Below the pieces are notes generated by a model that was not told the DNA's origin, ran no database searches, and saw only the letters and a list, made by a program, of their open reading frames with translations. A DNA stretch of 64,000 bases from JAEUKH01 sp964447205 (GTDB lineage Bacteria; Myxococcota_A; Polyangia; Polyangiales; Ga0077539): NCBI GenBank assembly GCA_964447205.1, contig CAYUSB010000041.1:12099-76098 (forward strand), given 5' to 3'. Positions 1 to 8,646 of this stretch are shown here, in pieces; within the stretch, counting starts at the first letter, position 1, and each line of letters starts with the position of its first letter. The translations under genes and the position numbers were made by a program.

Positions 1-1279
1 GAGCCTCCACAGGGGGCTCGGGACGCGCCGCAGGGAGGTCAAACCAGTCGGGGTCGGGCCCGTCCATCAGGCCCGCCTCCACCGTCCGAGGACCCCCGAG
101 GGCGGTACGAAATACGCTCTTGACCTGGGCCAGGTCGCGCCCCCGGGCGGCCGTGGCCGGGTCGTGGATCAACCCGCGGCAGGCCAGGGCCATCACCCGA
201 TGGCGCACCGGGTCGGGGAGGCGACGCCCCACCCGCAAGACCCGCAGGGCCGGGTGCTCCTCGGCGGCCTCCACGAGGCTCAGCACCCCGACGGGGCCCA
301 CCTCGGCCCGGCTCACGTCGAGGGCCCGCAAGACCCGGTTGTGCCCCAGGGCCTCGGCCAGGGCCACCGCCCCAGCATCCCCAAACCGATTGCTCCGGGC
401 CCCAAGAACCGCCGTGGCCGCCGCGTACCCGAGGGACAACTCGACGAGGCTCGGATGCCCCCGCAGGGCCTCGGCCAGGGCCACCGCCCCGACGGGTCCG
501 ATGTCGTTGCTGGCGAGGTCGAGGCCGCCCAGGGTGGTGTTGTCCGCGAGGGCCTCGGCCAGCGCCAGGGCCCCGGCGTCCCCGAGGCCGTTGCAGCTCA
601 GGGACAGGGTGTGCAGCGAGGTGGCGCACCGCAGGAGCCGGGCCAGGGCCGGGGCTCCGTCGGGGCCGAGGGCGTTTCCGTCGAGGAAGAGATGGGCGAG
701 GCCGACCCCCGGGCGGGCCATGGCCTCGGCCAGGGCCTCGATCCCGGCCGGGCCGAGGTCGTCGCTCACGAGGTCGAGGGTGCGTAGCCCCGGGGTGTCC
801 CCCAGGACCTCGGCCAGCCGTCGGGCTCCCGCGTCGCCCACCCCGTTGCGCTTGAGCCAGAGCTGCCGGACGGTGGGGTGGCCCCGTACGGCCGCGGCGA
901 GGTCGGACGTCGCCTCGGGGCCGATGTGGTTGCACCCGAGGTAGACGGCCTCCAGGGCGGTCTCGTGACGAATGAGGGAGGCCACGGCCCGCCCCCCCGC
1001 GGGGCCCGCTTGATTGGCCCCGAGGAGGAGGGAGGTCACGGCGGTGTTGCCCCGCAGGGCCATGGCCACGGCCTCGACCCCTTCGGGACCGAGGGTCTGC
1101 TTGCACAGGTCGAGGCGCCCGTCGGGGAGCAGGGCCCCCCGCACGAATTCCTCGCGCCCCACCGGCCGAACGTTCTGCCGGAGCCGGTGCACGAGCCCGT
1201 CGAGCTCGCCCAGGTCGGTCAGACGCGGGCGCACGGCGCACTGGGGCCCCGCGGGGCCTGGGGCAGGGTCGGGTTGCAT
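1..1279 (-). CDS. Leucine-rich-repeat (ribonuclease-inhibitor type) protein, 3' end beyond window
   Basis: The reading frame runs from an ATG at 1279 through the window edge: 426 codons with no stop. From about residue 75 to 340 it shows roughly ten consecutive repeats of about 28 residues with the pattern LxxLxLxxNxLGxxGAxALAEAL (for example LGGLDLASNDIGP), which is the LRR_RI type. There is no signal peptide or membrane segment, so it is probably cytoplasmic. LRR_RI solenoids bind proteins, but no partner is suggested here. One repeat near residue 270 carries an insertion of about 10 residues (YAAATAVLGARSN). The gene is divergent from the DUF2330 gene, with about 205 bases between the starts. 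The fold class is clear; the function is unknown. Confidence 0.8.
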   Translation of the reverse strand, partial: MQPDPAPGPAGPQCAVRPRLTDLGELDGLVHRLRQNVRPVGREEFVRGALLPDGRLDLCKQTLGPEGVEAVAMALRGNTAVTSLLLGANQAGPAGGRAVASLIRHETALEAVYLGCNHIGPEATSDLAAAVRGHPTVRQLWLKRNGVGDAGARRLAEVLGDTPGLRTLDLVSDDLGPAGIEALAEAMARPGVGLAHLFLDGNALGPDGAPALARLLRCATSLHTLSLSCNGLGDAGALALAEALADNTTLGGLDLASNDIGPVGAVALAEALRGHPSLVELSLGYAAATAVLGARSNRFGDAGAVALAEALGHNRVLRALDVSRAEVGPVGVLSLVEAAEEHPALRVLRVGRRLPDPVRHRVMALACRGLIHDPATAARGRDLAQVKSVFRTALGGPRTVEAGLMDGPDPDWFDLPAARPEPPVEA

Positions 1280-1484
1280 GGGCGCGGAGGATGCCACAGG
1301 GCCGCGTGGTGCTGGGAGGCCCAGGTCGGACGCGGGTGGCACAACCACGGCACACTTTCGCCGGGCCCCGTCCCGCGGGGATGCCCACGAAACCAGGGGC
1401 ATTGGGGGAGTGTGGCCCCTGCGGCCCGGAGGCCTCGGACATGGCACACCCTTCGCACAGGCTCCGCGCCGAGGAGATACCAAC

Positions 1485-2819
1485 ATGGGTCAACACACAG
1501 TGCGGGGCGTCTGGGCGGGCGCCATCCTGGCAGGGCTCTTGGGGATGGCCGGGCCGCGCGCGGCCGAGGCCTGCGGGGGCTGTTTTGCGCCGCCCAACGC
1601 GGTCCAGGTGGTGACCGACCACCGGATGGTGCTGTCCCTGTCGACCGAGCGCACGGTGCTCTGGGATCAGTTTCGGTACAGCGGCCGCCCCGCGGATTTC
1701 TCTTGGATCCTGCCGATCCGCAACGGCCCCTCCGTGCAGATCGAGGTGGGCGACAACCGCTTCCTGCAGGCCCTCGACAACCTCACGGCCCCGGTCCTCA
1801 ACCCGCCCCCCCGGCCCCGGCGGCCGGTGTGCGAGGAGGACGTGGACGCCGACTTCAGCCGCGGGAGCTTCGCCGACGCGGGCGCGTCCCCGGCCCCTGG
1901 AGGCGTGGAGGTGCTCGGCGAGAGCGTGGTGGGGCCGTACATGACGGCCACGATCCGGGGCGAAGACCCGATGGCCCTGCGGGAGTGGCTCCGGGGCAAC
2001 GGGTACAGCGTCCCGGCGGCCATCGAGCCCATCATCGACCACTACGTGGCCCTGCGGATGGACTTCGTGGCCCTCAAGCTCCGGCCCGGGGAGGGCATCG
2101 ACCGGATGAGCCCCGTGCGCATCACCACCCCGGGGTACAGCCCGTCCCTGCCCCTGCGCATGATCGCCGCGGGCACGGCCGACAAGGTGGGCCTCCTCCT
2201 CATGATCGTCGCCCAGAGCCGCATCGAGGCCATGAACTTCCCCAACGGCGAGATCCTGCCCGAGCAGCTCGTCTGGGACTTCAACGCCCCCACGGTGCCC
2301 GCCCAGGACTTCCAGCGGGCCTTCGACGCCCTCAACCTGCAGTCCGGGGGTCGGCTGTGGCTCACCGAGAGCGCCGGGGCCCAGAGCCGCTGGACGGTCG
2401 AGCGGGCCGTGCAAAGCGTACGCTGCGGCCCCAGCGGAGGCCCCGGGGGCTGCGGGGTCGGAGGTCCCGGGGTCGTCGGCGACGACGCCCAGGTGGCCTT
2501 CCACACCCTCGGCACCCAGGCCACCGTCACCCGGCTTCGGGCCGACCTGGCCGCCATCACCCTCGACCGCGACCTCCTCCTGGCCGCCTCCGACCGCCCC
2601 GAACACAGCCGGGTGCACCGGTACGGGGTCGTGCGCAATCGCCCGCCCGAGTTTCCGCCGTGCGGGTCGGAGCGTTCGTCAAGCAGCGCCTTCGTGCGGT
2701 GCAGCGTCGGGGCCGTCCCGGGCGCAGGACCCCAATGGCCCGCAGGCCTCGCCGTGGTCGCAGGCCTCGCCGGAATGGTGGCCCTCGGGCGCCGTCGCAG
2801 CCGCCGGGCCGACGCGTAA
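1485..2819 (+). CDS. DUF2330 family secreted/membrane protein
   Basis: 444 residues. Residues 1-29 form a signal peptide ending AAEA, followed at once by CGGCF. The body contains the conserved early strand region (LSLSTERTVLWDQ, then FSWILPI) typical of DUF2330 proteins, which are common in Myxococcota and related phyla and have no known function. The C-terminus has a hydrophobic helix at about 420-437 followed by an Arg-rich tail (GRRRSRR), resembling the MYXO-CTERM type of sorting or anchor signal. The ATG at 1485 is chosen because GGAG lies about 9 bases upstream and the signal peptide starts here; the frame stays open further upstream but is not protein-like there. Family assignment is from memory of the motif pattern. 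Confidence 0.75.
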   Translation: MGQHTVRGVWAGAILAGLLGMAGPRAAEACGGCFAPPNAVQVVTDHRMVLSLSTERTVLWDQFRYSGRPADFSWILPIRNGPSVQIEVGDNRFLQALDNLTAPVLNPPPRPRRPVCEEDVDADFSRGSFADAGASPAPGGVEVLGESVVGPYMTATIRGEDPMALREWLRGNGYSVPAAIEPIIDHYVALRMDFVALKLRPGEGIDRMSPVRITTPGYSPSLPLRMIAAGTADKVGLLLMIVAQSRIEAMNFPNGEILPEQLVWDFNAPTVPAQDFQRAFDALNLQSGGRLWLTESAGAQSRWTVERAVQSVRCGPSGGPGGCGVGGPGVVGDDAQVAFHTLGTQATVTRLRADLAAITLDRDLLLAASDRPEHSRVHRYGVVRNRPPEFPPCGSERSSSSAFVRCSVGAVPGAGPQWPAGLAVVAGLAGMVALGRRRSRRADA

Positions 2820-2869
2820 TCTTCCGCGGTCCACGCAACCCTCCTGGGGCCTCGCTCGATAACGCCCCG

Positions 2870-3559
2870 ATGCTCACCTCGCCTGTCCGTACGCCCCTCG
2901 TTCGCCTCGCGGACTTCACCCGCGGCCTCGTGGGCGACCTCGCCGACCTCGTGGCCCCCCACCGCTGCGCCGCCTGCGCCGAACCCTCTCCCCGCCTGCC
3001 GCCCCTGTGCGACGTGTGCCGGGAGGGGCTCGTCCCGGCCGAAGGGCTCCCGGCCGCGGTGTGGGCCCCGTACGCCCACGGGGGGCCCCTGGCCCGGGCC
3101 ATCTATCACGCCAAGTACGACGACGCCCCGGCCCTGGCCCGCGCCCTCGGAGGCCTCCTGGCCCGCTCCGTCGTGGACCAGGCGGGGACCGTCGACCGGG
3201 TGGTTCCGGTCCCGCTGCATGCGTCGCGATTGCGGCACCGCGGGTACAATCAGGCCTACGCCCTGGCCCTGCCCGTGGCCCGGGCTCTTGGGGTCCCGTG
3301 CGACCCCGACGCGGTGGCCCGGGTGACGGCCGCGACGTCGCAGACCACGGCGGGCCGTTCGCTGCGGGCGGCCAACGTACGCGGGGCCTTCGCCGTGACC
3401 CGCCCCGAGAGGCTCCAGGGGATGCGGGTCCTGGTGGTGGATGACGTCTGCACCACGGGGGCCACCCTGGGAGAGGTATTGGCCGTCGTGCGGGCCGCCG
3501 GAGCCGCCGAAGCCCGCGGCCTCGCCCTCGCCCACGCCCCCCGCTGGAACGCCCCCTGA
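2870..3559 (+). CDS. comF: ComF family phosphoribosyltransferase-like protein
   Basis: 229 residues. The N-terminal zinc finger of the double-zinc-ribbon type is visible as C33xxC36 and C47xxC50. The C-terminal half is a type I phosphoribosyltransferase fold with the RGYNQA motif near residue 122 and the PRPP loop VLVVDDVCTTGAT at about 187-199. ComF proteins are associated with DNA uptake and natural transformation in some bacteria and with replication-linked helicase function in others; the enzymatic substrate is not established. Start ATG 2870 gives a family-typical length. The smpB gene follows 28 bases later on the same strand. Confidence 0.88.
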   Translation: MLTSPVRTPLVRLADFTRGLVGDLADLVAPHRCAACAEPSPRLPPLCDVCREGLVPAEGLPAAVWAPYAHGGPLARAIYHAKYDDAPALARALGGLLARSVVDQAGTVDRVVPVPLHASRLRHRGYNQAYALALPVARALGVPCDPDAVARVTAATSQTTAGRSLRAANVRGAFAVTRPERLQGMRVLVVDDVCTTGATLGEVLAVVRAAGAAEARGLALAHAPRWNAP

Positions 3560-3587
3560 CCCCGTGGTACACCAACGCCGCCCCGCG

Positions 3588-4067
3588 ATGGCCCCCCAGA
3601 AGCCCGACCCCAAGATCAAGACCATCACGGAGAACCGCCGTGCCCTCTACCGCTACGAGGTCGACGAGCGCATCGAGGTCGGGATCGTGCTCATGGGCTC
3701 GGAGGTCAAGAGCCTGCGGGCGGGCCGGTGCGAGCTCGGAGACGCCTTCGCCGTCGTGCGCAACGGGCAGCTCGAGCTCGTCAACGCCTACATCGCCCCG
3801 TACCCCTTCGCCCACATGGTCAAACACGAGGAGAAGCGCACCCGGCGCCTCCTCGCCCACCGCACCGAGATCGACCGCCTCGACGGCAAGACGGCCCAGC
3901 GGGGCTACACCCTCGTGGCCCTCAAGGCCTATTTCTCAGGGGGCAAGGTCAAGATCGAGCTCGGCCTCGCCCGCGGCAAGGACGGGGCCGACAAGCGCCA
4001 GGCCATCAAGGAGCGCGAAGGCAAACGCGAGGCCCAGGCCGCGATGGTAAGGGCCATGAAACGATGA
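3588..4067 (+). CDS. smpB: SsrA (tmRNA)-binding protein
   Basis: 159 residues, the usual SmpB length. SmpB binds tmRNA and brings it to stalled ribosomes for trans-translation. Family landmarks are the ENRRALYRY start region, GIVLMGSEVKSLRAG, the AYIAPY segment, and the basic C-terminal tail (KDGADKRQAIKEREGKRE), which in known SmpB enters the mRNA channel. The ATG at 3588 starts right at the conserved N-terminus. The stop overlaps the next start (ATGA at 4064-4067), so the downstream small gene is probably translationally coupled. No ssrA gene was seen in the window. Confidence 0.93.
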   Translation: MAPQKPDPKIKTITENRRALYRYEVDERIEVGIVLMGSEVKSLRAGRCELGDAFAVVRNGQLELVNAYIAPYPFAHMVKHEEKRTRRLLAHRTEIDRLDGKTAQRGYTLVALKAYFSGGKVKIELGLARGKDGADKRQAIKEREGKREAQAAMVRAMKR

Positions 4068-4363
4068 CCGACCCCCGCGACACCATCGCCTGGGCCCGCG
4101 GGGGCATCGCCTCCGTCGAGACCGCCCGCGACATCCACCTGAGCGTGGCCTCCACCGTGGCCTATCCCCCAGGAGCCCCGGCCGCGGGCAGCCTCACCAC
4201 CCCCGACGGGGACGCCCTGCCCTTCACCCTCAAGGTCACCGGGAGCCGCCGCCGCGACGACCGCTGGGTGGTCTCGGGCCGGCTCATCAGCGCCTCCTCC
4301 GCGCTCCGGGCCGCCTTCGCCGCCGCGGTGCCCCCGCCGCCCGTACCCGCCCCGGCGGGCTGA
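4064..4363 (+). CDS. Small hypothetical protein coupled to smpB
   Basis: 99 residues, starting at the ATG that overlaps the smpB stop by 4 bases. No recognised family. The middle (residues 40-80) has an alternating hydrophobic beta pattern with a basic SRRRDDRWVVSGRL stretch that faintly recalls a PilZ-type barrel, but the diagnostic PilZ motifs are absent. The C-terminus is Pro/Ala-rich. Codon use matches smpB (Ala mostly GCC), and the frame is the only plausible one between smpB and the kinase gene, so it is probably real. No function is proposed. Confidence 0.6.
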   Translation: MTDPRDTIAWARGGIASVETARDIHLSVASTVAYPPGAPAAGSLTTPDGDALPFTLKVTGSRRRDDRWVVSGRLISASSALRAAFAAAVPPPPVPAPAG

Positions 4364-4433
4364 GCCAATACGCCTACGGGCGCACCGTTCCGTGGACCCA
4401 CACGCCCCGCCGGGGTAGGGTGAGCCGTAGCCC

Positions 4434-5924
4434 GTGATGCCCGCCGCCCGCCAGAGCGAGTCCACCCCCGCCGCCGCGGAGGCCACCCGTCGCGTGGGGG
4501 CCACCGTCGCAGGCAAGTTCAAGCTGGTGCGCCTCATCGGGGTCGGGGGCATGGGCACCGTCTACGAGGCCACCAACACCTGGACCCACCGCCGGGTGGC
4601 CCTCAAGATCCTGCACCCCCGGGTGGCCCGCGACCGCGACGCCGCCGAGCGCTTCTTCCAGGAAGCCCGGGCCGCCACCCACATCGCCCACCCCAACATC
4701 GTCGACGTCCTCGACATGGGCGAAGACACCGCCGACGGCTCCCTCTTCATCGTGCAGGAGCTGCTCGACGGCGAAGACCTCCACGCCCGCCTCAACGCCC
4801 GCGGACGGCTCCCGCCCCGCGAGGCCCTGGAGGTCCTCCTGCCCATCATGGACGCCCTGGCCACCTCGCACCGCCGGGGCATCCTGCACCGCGACGTCAA
4901 ACCCGAAAACATCGTGCTCGCACGGGTCGAGGGCGGCGGCGTCGTCCCCAAGCTCGTCGACTTCGGGGTCTCCAAGGTCGTCCGGGCCGCCCCCCGCGGC
5001 AAGCGCCTCACCGACGACGGGATCACCGTCGGGACCCCGCAGTACATGTCCCCCGAGCAGGCCCGGGGCGACACCGAGCTCGACCCCCGGACCGACGTGT
5101 GGGCCCTCGGGGCCGTGCTCTTCGAGGCCCTGTCCGGCACCGCCCCCTTCGAGGCCGCCACCCCGTCGCTCCTGCTCGTCGAGATCATCACCCGCCCCCC
5201 GCCCCGGATCGACACTCTCGTCCAGGGCCTGCCTCGGGCCCTCGTCGACGCCGTGGCCAAGGCCCTGGAGCCCGACCGCGCGCGGCGGTTCCACACCGTG
5301 GGGGCCTTCTCGGCCGCCCTGCGGGCCATCCCCGACCGCGACCTCGGGGCCCCCGTCGACGAGGCCGTCACCCGCGTGATGCCCTACCCGAGCCCCCGCA
5401 AGGCCCACCCCAACGCCCCCACCAGCATCATCTGGTCGGGCTCCCGCACCGCAGCCTCCGTCCCCCTCCGCACCCGGGCCCTGCACGGCCTCGGGGCCCT
5501 CGGCCTCCTCGGCCTCCTCGGCCTCCTCATCGCCTTCGCCCGTACCCCCCTCCCCCCCCCGGCCGCCTCGGTCCCCGTCCAGTCCACGGCCCTGCCCCCG
5601 CCTCCCGGACAGGCCCCGGCCCCCCCCTCCGCCGACAGGGCCCTCCTGGCGGCCGTCCCGCCCGCCGCCCCCAGGCCCGCCCCCGCGGCCCCCATCGCCG
5701 CCTCGGGGCCCCGGATGGGCCGGTCCCAGCCCGCTGCGCCCGCGTCGCACGGAGCCCCCTCGGCCCGGCCGACCCGGGCCCGCCGCCCCGCGGGGGTGAG
5801 CCTCCCGAGACCCACCCCGCCCCTCGTCCCCCCACAGCCCGCCGAGGGCCCCGCCCCCGAGCCCACCCCCGAGCCCACCCCCGTGACCCGGGCGGCCAAC
5901 GGATCGGTCATCCTGGCCCCGTGA
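4434..5924 (+). CDS. Membrane-anchored Ser/Thr protein kinase (Hanks type)
   Basis: 496 residues from the GTG at 4434; the ATG at 4437 is an equally good start. The kinase domain at about 25-300 is complete: glycine loop IGVGGMGTVYEA, VAIK lysine in VALKIL, HRDVKPENIVL catalytic loop, DFG in VDFGVSK, GTPQYMSPEQ and DVWALG. A single hydrophobic helix at about 349-369 is followed by a Pro/Ala-rich tail that should be periplasmic. This is the common myxobacterial layout, in which the extracytoplasmic tail could sense or interact. The TPR-PEGA gene and Cys-rich lipoprotein gene follow within 30 bases and with overlap, suggesting one transcription unit. Substrates are unknown. Confidence 0.92.
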   Translation: MMPAARQSESTPAAAEATRRVGATVAGKFKLVRLIGVGGMGTVYEATNTWTHRRVALKILHPRVARDRDAAERFFQEARAATHIAHPNIVDVLDMGEDTADGSLFIVQELLDGEDLHARLNARGRLPPREALEVLLPIMDALATSHRRGILHRDVKPENIVLARVEGGGVVPKLVDFGVSKVVRAAPRGKRLTDDGITVGTPQYMSPEQARGDTELDPRTDVWALGAVLFEALSGTAPFEAATPSLLLVEIITRPPPRIDTLVQGLPRALVDAVAKALEPDRARRFHTVGAFSAALRAIPDRDLGAPVDEAVTRVMPYPSPRKAHPNAPTSIIWSGSRTAASVPLRTRALHGLGALGLLGLLGLLIAFARTPLPPPAASVPVQSTALPPPPGQAPAPPSADRALLAAVPPAAPRPAPAAPIAASGPRMGRSQPAAPASHGAPSARPTRARRPAGVSLPRPTPPLVPPQPAEGPAPEPTPEPTPVTRAANGSVILAP

Positions 5925-5952
5925 GGCGTGTGATACCCTGCCGGGGGCCATC

Positions 5953-6984
5953 GTGGTGCGTGTGCGGTCGAGCGTAGGGTGTCTGTTGGCCGCGGCCCTG
6001 TGGGCAGGGGCCGCGTGGGGACAGGTAGCGAACGATCCGGTCGACATCCTGCTGCACGAGGGCGTGACCCTGCGCCAGGCCGGGCGCGACGAGGAGGCCC
6101 TCGGGGTGTTTCAACGGGCCGTGGCCGCCCGGCGCGAGGGGCGGACCCTGGCCCAGCTCTCCCAGGCCGAGCAGGCCCTCGGGCGTTGGGTCGACGCCGA
6201 CGGCCACCTGCGCGAGGCCCTCGAGCACCGCGACGAGCCCTGGATCGCGCGCAACCGCGAGGCCCTGGAGTCGGCCCTGGCGGTGATCGACGGGCGGGTG
6301 GGGTCGATCGTCGTGCGCGGGGGGCCTCCGGGGGCCACGGTTCATGTGGACGGGCGGAGGGTGGCGACCCTGCCGATGGAGACCCCGGCCCGGGTGCGTG
6401 CGGGGCGGGTGGCCGTCGAGGTCGCGGCCCCGGGTCACGTCTCCATCCAACGCAGCGTCGAAGTCGAGCCCCGGGCCGTGGCCCGCGAGGAGGTGTGGCT
6501 CGTACGGACCCGTCCCGACACCGCCCCATCGCCCAACCCCACGGGCCCCGCGGGCTCCGACCCCGCGACCGGCCGCCCGCCGCCGCGCCCCCGAGGCGGC
6601 GACGACGACGACCCCAGCGCAGGCCGCGAGGTCCAGCGCACCCTGGCCTGGGTGTCCCTCCTCGGGGTCGGCCTCGGGGTCGGCCTCGGCACCACCGGGG
6701 TCATCCTGCGCGAGCGGGCCATCACCCGCTTCAACAGCGACGCCCGCTGCGGCATCACCGACGCCGCGGTCTACGGCGGCCCCCCCTGCGAGCGCGAGTA
6801 CGCCAACGCCACCGACATGGGCTTCCTCACCCTCGGAGGATTTGTCGCCGCGGGCATCCTCGGGGTCTCCGCCACGGTGCTATTCCTCACCTTGCCCTCT
6901 GCCGCCCCCCGCACCGGCCGACAGGGGTCCCGCTGGAGATGTTCGCCGACCCTCGGAGGCGCCCAATGCGCGGCCAGATTCTAG
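5953..6984 (+). CDS. TPR-PEGA domain membrane protein
   Basis: 343 residues from a GTG at 5953. A signal peptide at 1-23 ends AAWG. Residues about 30-105 are a TPR-like helical region (GRDEEALGVFQRA, SQAEQALGRW). Residues about 115-180 form a PEGA-like beta domain with GGPPGATVHVDGRRV. Two hydrophobic helices lie at about 229-252 and 291-316. PEGA domains in Myxococcota sit on envelope proteins and are often next to kinases. The gene begins 28 bases after the kinase stop and its end overlaps the next gene by 19 bases. It is a clear paralogue of the protein at 61867-62901, with the same order of parts. Confidence 0.8.
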   Translation: MVRVRSSVGCLLAAALWAGAAWGQVANDPVDILLHEGVTLRQAGRDEEALGVFQRAVAARREGRTLAQLSQAEQALGRWVDADGHLREALEHRDEPWIARNREALESALAVIDGRVGSIVVRGGPPGATVHVDGRRVATLPMETPARVRAGRVAVEVAAPGHVSIQRSVEVEPRAVAREEVWLVRTRPDTAPSPNPTGPAGSDPATGRPPPRPRGGDDDDPSAGREVQRTLAWVSLLGVGLGVGLGTTGVILRERAITRFNSDARCGITDAAVYGGPPCEREYANATDMGFLTLGGFVAAGILGVSATVLFLTLPSAAPRTGRQGSRWRCSPTLGGAQCAARF

Positions 6985-8213
6985 CCTCCCTCACAGCCCT
7001 GGCCACCCTCACGGGGTGTAGCGACTTCCGTCGGATCGACCTCGACGGCCCCCCCGACGCCGAGGCCGTCGATCGCCCCGCCCCTCCCGTCGACCTCCCC
7101 GCCCTCGCCCCAGACAATCCCGCCCCGCCCTCTGACACCCAGTCCCCGCAAGACCTCCAGAGCCCCGACGTCCCGGCCCCGGCCGAAGACCTCCCGGCGC
7201 CTCCCGAAGACCTCCCCCCGCCTCCCCGCGACGTCCCGCCCCCTCCGACCGACCTGGGCTCCCCCTGCCCGCCGGGGATGACCTGGTGCGGGCGAGGCTG
7301 CGTCGACCTGGGCTCCGACCCCGCCCACTGCGGGGCCTGCGCCCGGCCCTGCCCCGCCGGACACCTCTGCGCCTCCGGGTCTTGCTCGCCCACCCCGCCC
7401 ATGTGCGGGGCCCTCGGGAGGCCCTGCTGCCCCGGGTCCACCTGCGCCGACGGCCTCGTCTGCGGAGCGGGTTCGTGTGTGGCCCCCTGCGGCGGGGCGG
7501 GCGAGCCCTGCTGCGGGTCGGTCTGCAACATGGGCTTTCAGTGCACCGCAGGCCGGTGCCAGGCCCTCCCGCCCATGTGCTCCCTGCGCGAGGGCGAGCC
7601 CTGCCGGGCGGGGGCCGCGGCCCCGGGGTGCTGCGCCGACGGGAGGTCCTGCGCGGCCCGCGACGTGGTCAACACCACGGCGGGATTCGTATGCTGCCAC
7701 GCCCAACGGGGGGCCCCCTGCACCCGCGACGAGGGATGCTGCGGGACCCACGTGTGCAACCAGGGCTTCTGCGGCCCTTCCGCCCCCGCGTGCACCGCCG
7801 CGGGCCAGCCCTGCACCCAGGACGCCGCGTGCTGCGGCAACAGCCTCGGGGTCCGCCGCTGCGTGCACAACCTCGGGAGCGGCCCGGGGCCCACCTGCGC
7901 CCAGGCTTGCGTCCTGCACGCGGAGTGCGCCTCGGGGTGCTGCGCCAATCTGCCCGGTCAATCCCAGAAGGTCTGCACCCACGCCCGGCTGTGCGGGTCG
8001 TCCGTCGGCTGCACCCTGCCCCCTGGCGCGTCGTGCGACCGCGACAGCCAGTGCTGCGGGGCCTCCCTGCCGGCCATCCTCACGGTGTGCGACCGCGACA
8101 ACAGCCGCGACCAGTGCGCCCGCCTCTGCACCGTCGACACCCACTGCGCCCTCAGCGGCCAGCGGTGCCGCCCCGACAGCCGCGGGGTCTACCGCTGCGC
8201 GGGCGGCTCCTGA
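6966..8213 (+). CDS. Cys-rich lipoprotein with Pro-rich linker
   Basis: 415 residues. A lipobox LTGC places the lipidated Cys at residue 18. Residues about 25-100 are a low-complexity Pro/Asp/Ala linker (DLPAPPEDLPPPPRDVPP), probably spanning away from the outer membrane. The rest is Cys-rich, with repeating CxxxG..C..G..C and CC motifs of the kind seen in secreted myxobacterial proteins with many disulfides. The start ATG at 6966 lies inside the end of the PEGA gene (19-base overlap), so translation is probably coupled. Function unknown; surface binding is only an inference from the architecture. Confidence 0.82.
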   Translation: MRGQILASLTALATLTGCSDFRRIDLDGPPDAEAVDRPAPPVDLPALAPDNPAPPSDTQSPQDLQSPDVPAPAEDLPAPPEDLPPPPRDVPPPPTDLGSPCPPGMTWCGRGCVDLGSDPAHCGACARPCPAGHLCASGSCSPTPPMCGALGRPCCPGSTCADGLVCGAGSCVAPCGGAGEPCCGSVCNMGFQCTAGRCQALPPMCSLREGEPCRAGAAAPGCCADGRSCAARDVVNTTAGFVCCHAQRGAPCTRDEGCCGTHVCNQGFCGPSAPACTAAGQPCTQDAACCGNSLGVRRCVHNLGSGPGPTCAQACVLHAECASGCCANLPGQSQKVCTHARLCGSSVGCTLPPGASCDRDSQCCGASLPAILTVCDRDNSRDQCARLCTVDTHCALSGQRCRPDSRGVYRCAGGS

Positions 8214-8646
8214 GCCGGAACTCCAACGGGTTCGCCGCATCGAGCGAGCAGCCACCCGCCTGGAGCTTCAGACCTACCGCAGAGGGGACAGATTCCCCGT
8301 TGTGCGTGGTGACATGCCGCCCACCAGGGTGCTGCCCGGGGCCTCGGCGGTCGACGCAGGGCTCACGGGCCTTCACCGCAGCGACAGCACGCTCAACGAC
8401 ACGCCATGGGCCGTCGCCACCAGGGATTCGAGCGCGCCCCACGACACCCGCGCCCCTTGCGCAGCCCCGGCCGTGGTCAGCGGCTGGGCCCAACCCTGCC
8501 GCGGGCCCGGTTCTCCACGTGGATCGCTGCTCGACCCCGGGAACCCATTGGAGGAGACATCCCCGACCGCTGCCCCTGGCGGCGGGGTGTCGTGCGGAGG
8601 GTCGTCGCGTCAGTCCACGAGCCTCGACCTGGGCGGGTCGTACGGT
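8214..8646. other. Non-coding or decayed stretch
   Basis: No credible gene is visible. Frames here are open only because of the high GC content and show no domain pattern. The stretch contains one copy (8329-8364) of a 36-base sequence that recurs at 63205-63240. It is also where the local base texture changes from the GCC/GGG style on the left to the GCG/CGC style on the right, so this may be an old insertion junction. Confidence 0.5.
8329..8364 (+). repeat. Copy 1 of a dispersed 36-bp repeat
   Basis: These 36 bases match 63205-63240 at 34 positions by hand alignment and in the same orientation. The motif GATTCCCC also lies at about the same distance upstream in both places (8291 and 63168), so the relationship may extend beyond the core. 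Both copies sit in gene-poor stretches of the second compositional class, so they are probably remnants of the same mobile or repetitive element. Confidence 0.6.

Noticed and set aside
39..2618. Long minus-strand frame opposite the DUF2330 gene and in another frame from the LRR gene
   Set aside because: Composition is Gly/Pro/Arg/His noise with no domain; the DUF2330 and LRR reading frames explain the DNA.
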